Below, in pieces: positions 12,741 through 26,500 of a DNA stretch of 64,000 nt. The stretch covers positions 12,461,623-12,525,622 of the forward strand of contig OY759267.1 of assembly GCA_963662155.1 (NCBI GenBank), written 5' to 3'. The notes beneath the pieces are model-generated. The model saw only the letters and a program-made list of their open reading frames with translations. It made no database searches and was not told the origin of the DNA. This DNA comes from Lamellibrachia columna (Eukaryota; Annelida; Polychaeta; Sabellida; Siboglinidae). How positions within the stretch are numbered: position 1 is the stretch's first letter; each line of letters starts with the position of its first letter. Position numbers and translations under genes: made by a program.

Positions 12741-13169
12741 AATTTAATGTGTAAACATCATGCTATCTGATAAATTTCTTAATGAAAACCTCAATGAATT
12801 AGTGTGCAGCCCTCCTACTTGGAAAAGTCCTGTGATGTAATATGTAATAATTTTATTGGCCTCTACGCACTGATGTAACCTCTCAGAACTCTGGTTGATA
12901 GGGCCTAATATTTTGTAGGCTTGTAACAAATTGTAGCAGATGTAATTGTTTAATGTACTTGGTACAAGTCATACTTATTATTCATTCATTGCATTTATAT
13001 GTTGTTTTGTTAATAATAATATGTTGTTAAACATTCTTTTATATTTTAATACTAAGTATCCACATTTCTTCTATATTTAAAAAAGTATTCAACCCAAGTC
13101 TGGTTGTAATTTAATTTTGGGAAATGCCTACACACAGAATTTGGGAATGCTTGGCGAAGGCACTGTACA
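12741..13169. other. Non-coding, nothing recognised
   Basis: AT-rich sequence between the CA run and the 44-bp array. No gene or RNA supported. Confidence 0.4.
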
Positions 13170-14135
13170 GTTGGTGTACAGTGTTGTGACACCACTGAAG
13201 AATACTCAATACAGGTGGTGTACAGTGGTGTAATACCTGTGAAGAAGACTCAACACAGGTGATGTACAATGTTGTAACACCACTGAAGAAGACTCAATAC
13301 AGGTGGTGTATAGTGTTGTAACACCACTGAAGAAGACTCAATACAGGTGGTGTACAGTGGTGTAATACCTGTGAAGAAGACTCAATACATATGGTGTACA
13401 GTGTTGTAACACCACTGAAGAAGACTCAATACAGGTGGTGTACAGTGTTGTAATACCAGTGAAGAAGACTCAACACAGGTGATGTACAATGTTGTAACAC
13501 CACTGAAGAAGACTCAATACAGGTGGTGTACAGTGTTGTAATACCAGTGAAGAAGACTCAACACAGGTGATGTACAATGTCGTAACACCACTGAAGAAGA
13601 CTCAATACAGGTGGTGTACAGTGGTGTAATACCTGTGGAGAAGACTCAATACATATGGTGTACAGTGTTGTAACACCACTGAAGAAGACTCAATACAGGT
13701 GGTGTACAGTGTTGTAACACCAGTGAAGAAGACTCAATACAGTTGGTGTACAATGTTGTAACACCACTGAAGAAGACTAAATTCAAGTGGTGTACAATGT
13801 TGTAACACCACTGAAGAAGACTAAATACAGGTTGTGTACAATGTTGTAACACCACTGAAGAAGACTCAATTCAAGTGGTGTACAATGTTGTAACACCACT
13901 GAAGAAGACTAAATACAGGTTGTGTACAATGTTGTAACACCACTGAAGAAGACTCAATACAGATGGTGTGCAGTGTTGTAACACCAGTGAAGAAGACTCA
14001 ATACAGGCAGTGTACAATATTGTAACACCAGTGAAGAAGACTAAATACAGGTGGTGTACAATGTTGTAACATCATGGAAGAAGACTAAATACGGGTGGTG
14101 TACAATGTTGTAACACCAGTAAAGATGGTGTACAG
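13170..14135. repeat. Minisatellite, 44-bp unit, about 21 copies
   Basis: Units carry GAAGAAGACTCAATACAG, GGTGTACA and GTTGTAACACCA. Several variant types alternate (TGTTGTAACACCACT, TGGTGTAATACCTGT and others), which points to higher-order duplication of pairs. The array ends about 195 bases before CEP89 exon 1. Confidence 0.95.
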
Positions 14136-14329
14136 CATTTGACAGCACTGCGCGTATAATAAAGTCACAATACTCCCTTCATCTAGGATTATGTGCTGGG
14201 AATTTAGCTGCAGTGCATACTACCACTAGGTGAAATAATCAAACTTTTAGCTTTCATTACTATGGTTTTTCATTAATACTTGGACAATTTCCTTTTTACA
14301 TAACATTATTTGTTTTGGCATTTTGCCAG

Positions 14330-14541
14330 TTGGATGTGGCCAGTAGCATCGTGTCGACATCACATATTGCTGCGACCCCAGTGGCAATGCATTCCGGCCT
14401 TCCCAACACAATACTTGGTACGATGGGCACCTCTGGTGGCTTCACGTCATCAGACTTGTTTGAACTGCCAAGGGAAGACCTGCAGACCGACGAAACTGAC
14501 ACAAGTTTATATGACTACCAGAATGCAAGAGACACATTTGC
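14330..14541 (+). CDS. CEP89: CEP89 exon 1 (alternative exon A)
   Basis: Bounded by TTTTGCCAG upstream and GTATGT downstream. It starts in phase 0 and ends in phase 2. It encodes 70 residues rich in Ser, Thr and Ala, opening [19 protein letters not shown] and ending [16 protein letters not shown]. This is low-complexity N-terminal sequence, like the Ser/Pro-rich start of vertebrate CEP89, where similarity is weak. The last codons are closely related to the end of exon 2 (TDTSLYDY against TDTSLCDY), and start and end phases are identical. Splicing exon 1 to exon 2 with these sites would shift the frame and stop near 15878, so the two are probably alternatives. A weaker donor GTTTGT at 14564 would keep phase 0 and cannot be excluded. 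Confidence 0.7.
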
Positions 14542-17500
14542 GTATGTGTCCATGAATGTCATGGTTTGTTATTTGTTGTGCATGTTAGTTTATAGTACTT
14601 AGGTTTATTAATCGACAGTGATACCTTTACTGACAGTACACTGTGGAACCAGGCACTGGAACAAACGATGCTGGCAGTTAGATAAAACATGTGGTTGAGG
14701 TTACAGTTTTTGGCCAGTTTTACTTTTACAACATGAATACATTATTCAATGCAGCCAAAAAAAAATAGCTGGTCTGTGTAAACCACAACATTTTTGTGTG
14801 TACCTCTAAGTGGGTCTAATCTGTGACAAGTAGCATACTACAGTTGGCTTGTCTTAATTCCTCTGCCTGGCTTTATAGTTGTTTCTGCTATCTATTTTCC
14901 CATTACTAATGTCAAAAATGGTGTATGTGTAGCTGATGCTGTTGTCTGCTTCTCCTGTAACTAATATTACTGTTTCTTCTAGGGTCACAAGGATGCATGT
15001 TGTATATTCTCGTGCTGTTTGTCTTGTGTGTATGTGGTGGGACACTGCTGACACCACTCACTGCTACCAGGGTACTCATTCTCCTGTTTTGTCTGTAATG
15101 CTGAAGCAACTCACTGCTACCAGGGTACTCATTCTCCTGTTTTGTCTGTAACGCTGAAGCAACTCACTGCTACCAGGGTACTCATTCTCCTGTTTTGTCT
15201 GTAATGCTGACACCACTCACTGCTACCAGGGTACTCATTCTCCTGTTTTGTCTGTAATGCTGAAGCAACTCACTGCTACCAGGGTACTCATTCTCCTGTT
15301 TTGTCTGTAATGCTGAAGCAACTCACTGCTACCAGGGTACTCATTCTCCTGTTTTGTCTGTAATGCTGAAGCAACTCACTGCTACCAGGGTACTCATTCT
15401 CCTGTTTTGTCTGTAATGACCTTTTTTTTAAGCAAAGGAGTTCTTTGTGGAATTCTTTCATTAATATTTTCCATTAAGCTGATATTCAAATAATGTTTTC
15501 ATTACAAAAATAAATTAGAAATTGCATGTTAAATTCACTTCAGTAGAGCAAGTTATAAATATGTGACTTGAAGTGATGAAGAAATGTTATGTCCATGGAA
15601 CAATAAGAACTGAGAAATGAGTAGTGAACTAGCAGTTTCCCACCACAACATTTCTAGTTACATACAGTTGTTGTAGGTTGGCATTGGTGCTCAGTTGGAT
15701 TCCATATTAACCATGTTTGCTGTGTATTTTTTTATTAACCCTTGCATTGACATTTGCACATGCTGCAGTGCCCCATTGCGTCCTGCCTCATGCCCCCTGC
15801 CATGTTTGTGGCTGTTCCGGAGATCACCCCTTTGCCACCAACAACACAGATGTATAGTCCTGGCCTTGTGTCAGCTCTAGTAAACAGCAGTGTTGTACCA
15901 CGTCTTCTGGGTCTGTCTGAGCCGCAGTCTCAGTTGCTCAATCACGTTTCTAATGACACAGACACAAGTTTGTGTGACTACATGCAACATGATGTGGGGT
16001 AGGTATTCTGCACCTCATGTAAACCTCTTGCACATGGCTGGATCACATAATGAAACAATGCCTAAGCCAATCACACTTGCTTTGTGCACACTTGTAGCAC
16101 ATTCTGGTGCATGCATGTAGATTTGTAGTTGTTGGCTAAACTAGTGGGTAGGGATAACTATAGTGGGTGGGGGAAACTAGTAGGTGGGGTAACTATAGTG
16201 GGTGGGGTAACAAGTCCATGGGGCTAACAAGTCTAGTGTGGGTGGGGCTAACTAGTGTGGGTGAGGCTAACTAGTGGTTGGGGTAGCATGTGGATGTGGG
16301 TAACTAGGGACAAGTAGGTGGGGCCAACTAGTGGATGGGGGTGACAAGTGCATGTGGGTAATTAGTGGGTATGGGTTGAGATTAACAAGTGAGTTGGGGA
16401 TGACAACTGCATGTGGGTAACAGGTGGGTGTAGGTAATTAGTGGGTGGGGGTTACTAGTGGGGTAAGACCACAGTTGACCTTCCTGTTTATTGTTTCACA
16501 CGAATGTAGGGCGTATTAAATTGCGGTATGTGAATTTAAAGAATTCATATGATGTGACATAAGTGCAATTGAGCAGGCATATTCCAGGTTTGTTTGTAGA
16601 AGCTATTGGCTGTGAAATGGTGCATTTTTTTGAGAGTTTAACAGGCGGAGGGATTTATGGGAATTTTTCTGCTATGGGCCACGTGGGCGCATGAATACAT
16701 GGCTGTTTTTGTCAAAATTGATGGGCATCGCACATCGGGGCATTTTAAAAGAGCTGGAGGTATGTGATTTTGATAAAACTTGGTCAGCATGTCAATGAGA
16801 TCATGGCAGTTGCTGTGAAAAATTTCAGAATTTTTAGTGGTCACGTTTTCTTAAAATCAGACAAAACAGACACATCTAAACTTACATGGACTGTAGGGTG
16901 GACTATCTACAGTCTTGAAATAAACAACTACAAGTCACTCAGGGATTTTTCTGTCCCACTGGAATTGGAACTTCTCAGTCTTCACGTTTGATCTCAGTGT
17001 GAAGGTTGCCCTTCAGTTGACCTGGTCACAGTTCACAATTCCAGGCATGTTAGTGGCCTGCTCATGGACCACAGCAGGCCACAATTCCCATGGGGGGTGC
17101 TCAGCAATTAATGGGTGCACTGGGAACATTCAGTGGCTTGTGAATTTTCTGGACCCTGTACAAGCGGTCACCCTCTCTGGAGTTTGTTGACACACAGGGC
17201 TGTCAGGCTGCTTATCACTTGATATGGGCTGTCCTTGCATTCGAAACGGGGCTGTCCTGGTGGTGTGACAGCTGCTGTTTGAGTGACTCTCAATGTAGCA
17301 CTTGTTGATCAGGTGCGCTCGCTGCTTATTTCTGGCTCAATTCTAGAGTACATCTGTTGACAGTCAAAGGTGTCGTCTGTTAAGAGGATATTTTTTTCCA
17401 TATTGCTCGACAGAGTACATCTCATTGACAGTCGAAGGTGTCGTCTGTTACATCGATATTTTTTTCCATATTGCTCGACAGCGTACGATCTAGGCACTTG

Positions 17501-20500
17501 GTGTTGGCTTACAACTGTGGTGTGTAGCCATTTCTTGGAGCCCGGGAATGGTGCCATCCTCACTTGATCCCCTGGCAAAAGTACTGGGAGATCCCCACTG
17601 GCTTTCTTGTTGTGGTAGTGACGCTGTTTCTCCTTATCCCGGTCCAGGCTGTGTCTCACTTTGATCACATTGTAGGTAGTTGGCTTTAGAAGCTCTCTGG
17701 CTATCAACAGTTTATTTCTAGGCCTGCGACTCATGACTAGCTGGGCTGGTGACAGATTGCAGCTTTCCAGTTGCGTTGTGCGGTAGTCTAGCAAGGCCAA
17801 GTGTTTGTCTGTACATTTTCGCCAAACTCGTTTCACAGTCTGTACTGCCCTCTCTGTCTCACCGTTCGACTGTGGAAAGGCAGTCGATGATGTGCAGTGT
17901 TCGATCTGGTAGTCTGCAGAAAAGCGCAAATTCACGTGATGAGAACTGTGTCGCATCATCAGATGAAATTTTTTTTTCCAATACCGTGTTGACTAATTTT
18001 GGGATTTGTGGGCATCAGTAGTGGCTGCGCTGCTCAAATTCTTGAGTTTGTCGACCTCGATGTACTTGGAATAGTAATCCATAGTGTTCAATTAGTTATT
18101 TTCCATTCGAAAATGTCCGCAGCTATTTCGACCCAAGGCAGATCGGGTGTTTTCGTTGACCTGAGTGTTTCGGCTGACAGCTTATTCTGGTACGTGTTAC
18201 ACGCTGTGCAGTCATTCCCAAGATTTTCGATTTGTTGTGTCATCCCTGGCCAGAATAGTGCTTCCCTCGCTCATTGCTTGCATTTCGTTACGTCATGTGT
18301 GACTCGTGTATTTGTGCAAGCATGTTAGGCCTCATGCATGGCAGCACCACGATTCTCATGCCTTTGTATACCACACCGTCAGATATGGAGAGTTTGTTAG
18401 TTATTGTCTAGTACATTCGGACTGCGTGCAGTGTCTCCAGCTTTGTATCTGGCCAGTCCTTGAGGATCACAGCATGCAGCTCGTTCAGTTCATCAGCTGT
18501 ACATTCCTGGAACTGCTTGTATTTTGTACGTGTTACGGCGATGAAGTTGATCATATTGACCATGACAGGCTCAATATCAGGTACGTTATCCGGCAGGTGA
18601 GCACAACTCAGTGCATCTCTTATGGGAATTTCCTTATCTGGCTTGTACGAAACGTTCAGGTCATATGGTTGCAGTCTTAGCAACATTGCTTGTAGCCTCA
18701 TGGAAGCTGAAGTGGTTTGTGATTGCTTTCAACTGTAGTTAATTTTCCAAAGATGTAGTAGTGGAATTTCTTGCAGCTATAGACAATAGCTAACATTTCT
18801 TTCTCATGTTGAGCGTACCTCTTCTCTGTGGGAGTGAGCACTCTTGACATGTATGCTTGTTTTTGTACCGAGCAGGGAGTGTGACGTAGCCTTCCACTTT
18901 GATTGGTTGATGTGTTTACAATTTGAATTTGCGAGTGGTCTTCATAATAGGCTGATTGCAGTTCATATCTCTGAATACATTCTACGACGTCAGAGATTTG
19001 GTGGCGCCGGTGTCTATTTGCATTTCGATGTTTGTTCCATCCACCTCCATGCTTTCCCACCAATCGCTTTTCTCTACATCAGTGACAATATTGATCAGAT
19101 GTGCGCCACTGTCATCATCTGATTGTTCGAAGCCAAACATGTCTTCTATTAAGTGGGCTCCTCATTGAGGCAAAATATCCCTTCTTATGACAGTAGTTGC
19201 ACTTATTATCATTAGTGGGGCAATGTTCATTCGCTAATTTAGAAATGGATAATTATGTATCTGATTTAAGTAATTTAATTGTATCATTAGTGAGACTCTT
19301 TTTCCATATATGGATATTTGTGTTGACTAATGATTGTGCCTGTTATACCCAAAACTGTGGAAACCAATCTGCCAAAACCATTAATGGTAGAACATGGTAA
19401 AACATGGTAGAGGTGGTAAGTCAGGCTTCAATTACGATAAAAGATTTAGTGTTTAGTGGAGATAGAATACTTCATGGATTCCCCAACTCTATCATGTAGA
19501 AGCCAGGGAATCTATATATTCCATGCCTGCATCCCTATTTAAGTATTTCGTCCCTGCTAAACACTAAACGTTTTCCATAATCATAGCCCATTTACAGTCT
19601 TCAGTTTTTTTATATAGCAGAAATACCCATCCTCGGGATGGGATAACTTTGTAGTTCATAAGTGACTGTCACAATAACAATATTTACCAAATTTCAGGAT
19701 ACACAGCATTATCATAGAAACATCCATCTATTCTTCACTTACATTAATTAAAGTAGCATACAATCACTTGATTCATGGATATATTCTTAATCTTAATTCG
19801 CTCCTTCATATTTAATCAATGAAACCCAGTATATTGGAAGTTACTAGTTTACAGTATCGACACTTACTTGAATCAGGGTTATTCTCCCCAAATGTGATCC
19901 ACCTCAAGTAAAACATTCGACCTTGTTCAATGTGTTTTTTAATATTTTTACTTGAAATTAACTTACTTATTTCGCAACCTAGTTGGTGCATAATTCCACT
20001 CGGTAACTTCTGCCACTTAGTGTGATCTCTAGCTGCATTCTCTGCCATCTTCAAAGACTTCCATCCGAGTTGTTTTCTCTCTGATTTCACTTCCTTCACC
20101 ATGTTGAGTTCAGTCTTCCTCTCTTCCTCTCTTCCTTTTACCTTCACGGGCCCAGGTTAGTGCTTTTTTTTGTGTTGTGTTGTTATTTCCATCTTCTAAG
20201 TGTGTAGCCCATCCATCTCCACTGTCTGATCTTGATTTCTTCTGAGATTGGTGGCATACAAGTGCGATGGTATAGATGATAGATGGTATATCTTCATTAG
20301 ATATTTTCATTGGAGTGTTACGAATGCACCTCTTGCCAAAGGTAGCCATCTCTTAATGTCCTTTTGTGTTCCTCCGTGTTTAGATAACACCGTTCCTAGG
20401 TATGTGAAAGCATCAACATCTTCTAAATTATCTTCATCTATCCTGATTGGATTGTTGTTTCTGTTAATTATACACTACAGGCTTATATGCATAAAATGGC

Positions 20501-23500
20501 TAGTGTGCAGATACATACACAGAGAGAGGAAGTTATCAGCACACTCTTACATACACACATGCACAACAATTAACGTGAATCAGGGCGTGCTACCCTGGCT
20601 ACGTGGCTGCAAAGTTCAGGGCCTCCTGGGTAAGGCGTGCTATGCCCACGGCTGCAAAGTTCAGGGCCTCGTGAGTAAGGCGTGCTATGCCCACAGCTGC
20701 AAAGTTCAGGGCCTCGTGGGTAAGGCGTGCTATGCTCATGGCTGCAAAGTTCAGGGCCTCGTGGGTAAGGCGTGCTATGCCCACGGCTGCAAAGTTCAAG
20801 GCCTCATGGGAAAACATGATTCCTGCTAGTCAGCAGAACTTACAAATAATTTATGATTTTGCCTACGTGAATAATAACATGTTAAAAGTAAATTAATATA
20901 CACTTTATGTGTATTACTTTGGTCTGATTTGCATTGATGTTATCCAACTTATTTGACTTCTGTATGTCTTGATGGTTCCTTGCTAGCAATGCAAGGTCAT
21001 CTGCATAATCTAAGTCTTCATTTGATGATGTAAACTTCATTCTGATGCCTCTCACATTCTTTTATGGTACTTCGCATGATCAAGTCAATGGTAATAATAA
21101 ACAAATCCTGACAACACATCCCTGCCATACTCTGTCTCTACTGAGAATCACTCTGGTATTTCCACCATTAGTCATGCAGCTGGTACTTCCGTTGTATATT
21201 TCTGTTATTATTTAAACTAAGACATGTGGCATTCCATAGTGTCTAAATATTGTCCACAGTGTTGTTCTTTCAACACTGTTGAACGCTTTCTTGAAATCTA
21301 TTATGTACAATAGTGCTTGCCATTCAATGCTCTGCTCTAATATTGTAGCATATATTGAGTTTATGCCAATATGTACCATATTGGAGCAGAGCTTTGAATG
21401 GAAAATAAATATGTACCATATTGGAGTAGAACATTGAATGGAAGATAAATATTTGTTCTGCTGTTGTGCTGTGTCCTTTTCTGTGTGCAACTTGTTGGTT
21501 TTGCAACCTTTCTTCTACTCCTTTTATGATTCTTTCAATCAACATTCTGCAGAAATCTTTCCCAGGAACTGAGATGAGAGAAATTCCTTGGTTGTTGTCA
21601 CATTTAGTGAAGTCACCCATTTTCAGTACTTTCGCAATTGAGGATCATTCCCGTTATGTTGGCAACTTGTTATTATTCGGGATGTTATTAAATCATTGGT
21701 ATATTTGTGCTACTGATGTTTCCATGCTAACTTGCAACATTTCAGCACTTATGTTGTCAGTGCCCTGGCTTTTTCCACTGTTTAGCTTTATTATGGCTGT
21801 CCTGATCTCATCTGTAAGTGGTCCGGTTTCAATATCTTATATGGTTTCTATTTCGCTTACATCACAGTCATCTGGCAGTTGATCTTCTGTTGCTTCTTGT
21901 ATGTACACCATGTACTAAATATGTACTCTCATACAATTACTTATATGCTACATATTACACCATTTCTCCTTTTAATGGCTCCTCTATAAATATTTACTAT
22001 TGGTTCTGGTTGTTTCAAATATTTAGGCGTCTTCTTTGGGATACTATGGTCAGAGTTGTGTTTTCAAGTAGTCATTATGTATCACATATATAAATGCATC
22101 AAGAGCAATTATTTGTGTATAAGAATATACATTTTTGGTTAGTGAAAACAAAATAATGACTATATTTGGAGGGGATCCAAGTATCATAGCAAATAAATTG
22201 GACCGCCACCTGTAGTTTTTGAATGATGTTGTAAGTTACTGAACAATTAACATACAGTACATACCAGACCTGGGTTCGATTCCGCTTCAACGATTCCGAA
22301 TCCAGCAGACCTTTTGGATTCCGATTCCAACTCCAGTTGTGTCGGTTCGATTCCGACTCCAGCACTTTTACGCTTCTGATTCCGATTCCAACTCCTGTTG
22401 CCTCAGTTCGATTCCGATTCCGACTCCAGTACCATTTTTTCTTCCGATTCTGACTCCAGCACAACTTTTGATTCAAAAGTTGTGCTTGGTTTGATTTTGA
22501 TTGGTTTTGCGAAGGCTATGATTATGTATACAAATCGCAGGTATTATGGCATGAATTGGTTGAATTTCAGGTGTGACAAGGCATATCAACTCTTCTGACA
22601 AACTGTGCAGTTGACCAACTGTAGGCAATTCACAAGTCACAACTATATTTCAAAGGGTAGGATGCAAGCATGACTGAATACAACCAAATGATTTAATCCT
22701 TTAGAAGGGTTTGAATTCTGTGCAAACACTAGCAGTGAGAAATCAGTAAAAGTAAATTGCAATTAGACATTGTCTAGGTATGACCAGGCCATATCTGAAC
22801 CAGGCATATGAAGATTCTTCTGACAAACTGCAAATAAAACCAAAGGATTTAATCCTTCAAAAGGATCTGTGGCTTTTCTGAGCAAATACTAGCAGTGACT
22901 GGCCAGTGAGCAGTGATATACCAATAAAAGCAAATTGCAATTAGCCATGGCCCATGTGCATGACCATTCGGATTCCACTCAACATGATTCCGATTACAAC
23001 TCCACTCCAAGTGATTCCGACTCCGAATCTGATTCCACTCCAAATGATTCCGACCCCGATTCTGATTCCACTCGATTAACTACAAACGATTCCGATTCTG
23101 ATTCCACTCAATTAATTCCTAACAATTCCACGCATATATTGTTGATATTGGCAATGAATAGACGATTGTTAGCCTCATGGCGACTAGGACATTATTTAAT
23201 GGTGGGTATCTGAATATAGCTATTCTAGATCCTATTGACCTATTCATTTATGTTCACATACAATAAATCATACATATGATCGCCTCGTACGAACATGATT
23301 TACTATTATCAAACACCAACATCTGACGGCGAACAACAATTGAACTCAGTGTTCAAATGTCCATGGTCCGTCTTCTTGGCACTCAACTGACACCATCTTG
23401 CTGCGCCACCAAGTGCCCCACATCTGGCTGCAGACTTGTTCCAGTGAGTCTTAGTGCGTTGTCTAAGTGCCCGTCAGTTAGCTGTGTCCTCGTCTTGCAT

Positions 23501-26500
23501 TTAACGAAATTTATCTTCGAGAACAGCTGCTCACACACGTACGTACTTCCAAACAGACTGACAATGATCTTGGCATGTTTGATCAATGCAGGGAACTTTT
23601 CAGTCGGCCAGTGCATTCGATAGAACTTCATTAGTGGCACCGCCTTGAAGGTCGCTTTCAGTGCTGCGGAGAATTGCAGTTCGATGAGCTCCATCTGCAC
23701 AGCTTCCGGCACACCGTCGACTTCCATCTGGAGAATAACAACAACTCCCCAGTGCGAGCCCTGAGATCGGTAAAACGATCTGCAAACTCCCATCGCAGTA
23801 GTTCAACAAACGCTACATAAGTGTCCGGACTTGCCGGTTCGTTTTCCATGAGTGTTGGGAAGTGTACATAGTTGGCGTTCTGCAGTTGTGTCTCCCACAG
23901 TCACAACTTCATCTCGAAATGCGGAGACAAACTGGAAGAGTTCATTGATGAAATGATCCCTTCCCTGGAATTGGACATTTAGTTGATTGAGGTGAGCTGT
24001 GACGTCGACTAGGAAGGCAAAGTCACACATCCATGTGGAATCTGTGAATTCGGGTACTGCTGTACCTTTCTGCTCCATGAACAGACTGATTTCATTGCGG
24101 AGGTCATACATGTGGCGCAGCGTGGCATCTCGACTTAGCCAGCGTACTTCGCAATAGTACAGCAAGTCTTGGTACTGTGCGTTCATCTCAGCCAGTAGAT
24201 GCTGAAACTGCCAGTGGTTTAGGCTACGAGCGCGAACGAAGTTAAAGATCTTCAAGAACTTTTTCCATCAGCGAAACGACTCTGTTAGTTCTTCTAACCA
24301 TGGAAGGTGCACCATCTGTTGTCATCCCACACAGTTGTTCTGGCTTCAGTCCGATATCATTCATGGTTACTTGTACCGCCTCTAACACATCTGCGCCAGT
24401 TGTCTTCTCCTTCAGTGGTACGAGTTGCACGAACTCTTCTGTTATGAGAAACTTCTGATCGACTCCCCGTACAAAGTTGTGCTGTGTCCCACTTATCCAT
24501 GCTCTCGTTGAGTGCTAGTGAGTAACACTCAAACGCCTCGGCTTGACCACATAGTGTTGCCTTCATATCAGCTGCGAGATCCTTGATACAGCGTATGACC
24601 ATCCTCGCGGACAAAGAGGCTTTTCTTTTCTGGACATACGACGTCTACAACAGCCAGTCTTTTACAAATTCGCAGTCTGTGAATGGTTTCAGCCATGATG
24701 CAATCAGGCGGCTAACCTCGAAGCTTGATATTGTTCTCCACCGTCGTGTTTCTCTTGGTGAAGATAAGCTGTTGCTTCATCAATGGGCTGCAAAGAAAAT
24801 GCACATATTACTGATATAGCCAGCTAAACATACGTGTTAAAGGTAAACATATTAAAAAAGTGCTCAAAATCACACCTATTATTTATTAATAGAAATTTGG
24901 CAGGTACTGTATTAAAACTAACCACAGAGAGCGCTATGATTGTGCGGGACTATTTTTTTACCAATAAAACCACATGATTCACATAACATTTAGGGTTGAT
25001 CGGTCTTAGTAATTAATATTTAAAAGTGTATCTTCGCAATGCTGCGAGCTTGTCTGCCCTCCGATCTCCAGTGCAGTCTCCATACGTCTTCGCATGATTC
25101 GTGTCGTAATGCCGTTTGATATTGTATTCCTTTTTAACAGACACAATTTCATTGCATATCACACACATTGGCTTACTTTTAAACTCCACGAAGAAATATT
25201 TAATCGCCCAACTTTCACTGAATGCGCGGCATTCTGCATCAATGGTTCGTTTCGTTCGCAACAATGGTAGTGCATTCATGTCTGCATATACAAAAAATAT
25301 TAATAAGAAGTGAATTGATTAATATATAAAGGAATTGAAAAAAAAAGTTCATCACGTGTAAATTGTATAACCGAGTTGCAATATATGTGATATATCTACG
25401 AAAGTTTGGGTGGGACATAAGCCTACTATGCATGTATTTTATATATCCATATTGCTGGCATGGACCATCACTCAATTCTACCGCTGGCATATTTCCGAGA
25501 CAATGTACAGATGTTCGCTGAATAAATTATTAAACTTTAATTATTAAACTCCCAGATGCTGTGTAGAGTAGAGTGAGGGAACCAGATGAGCACCCAACAT
25601 CAAGAGGCAATTCCAGGAAATAAACATAATTACCCGCCCATCCAACCATTCTCATGAGCCAGCGGTGTTACTACGATTGTCACATAAAGCCAAAATCTTA
25701 AAGCGTGTAATAATAACGACGCTTGAAGGAACAAATACAAGTTTCATTTGTCGATATGCCAAGAGTACTGATGTATTCGACAACCTCTGGCTCAGAAGAA
25801 TGGTGCAGGCCGCATTGTGTACAATCTCGCTTTTAGTCCGCGGGCCGCATGAAATAGCTCTGCGGGCCGCATTTTGCCGACCGCTGATACAGCCTACACT
25901 GAACATTCTACATCTCATCATTTCACAAAGTTCGAAGCAGATCAAAATGTTATTGCTCTCAGACTTTATATAGACAGTTTCAGCAATAAGTTTTTCGCTC
26001 TACTTGTCACTAGTTCCATAACTTATGGGCACTGACATCAACTATTAGGCACTGACATCAGCTGAATTTGCCGGTCACAAATTCTACATAAGTTTCGCGC
26101 CGAGATACGGATATGTAAATATTAACAGAATTGCCTCTACTTATCAGTTTTTAGATGTTATTTCAAAGAAGACATGCTTAAGTTTTACATGCAATGTAAT
26201 GAAGATATCTAAAGACAGTCATAACTTAACTGGACAGGGAAAGCACAAGTAATTTTACAGTAATTTATATATTTAAGAACGAGTCGACACACGGCCCACT
26301 TGCATAGCATGATGAAGTCCGAAAAATACACTAGAGAGATGTGTGGCAGGAGTCTCACCCTCAGTCTCACTTGTTTTCAGAGGCCAGCCGCCCACCTCCC
26401 ACCAATTTTGAGAGTTCACCTCCCACCAATCCAACCTCCAACCTATTTTTGAGGCCAACCTCCCACCAATTTTTAGGTGCCATTTACCACTTCCTGCCAC

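Noticed and set aside
20248..20829. 193-codon ORF with 15-residue repeats as a secreted Cys-repeat protein
   Set aside because: Its first half is antisense to RTE reverse transcriptase codons and its second half is the 45-bp minisatellite. No signal peptide or splice context.
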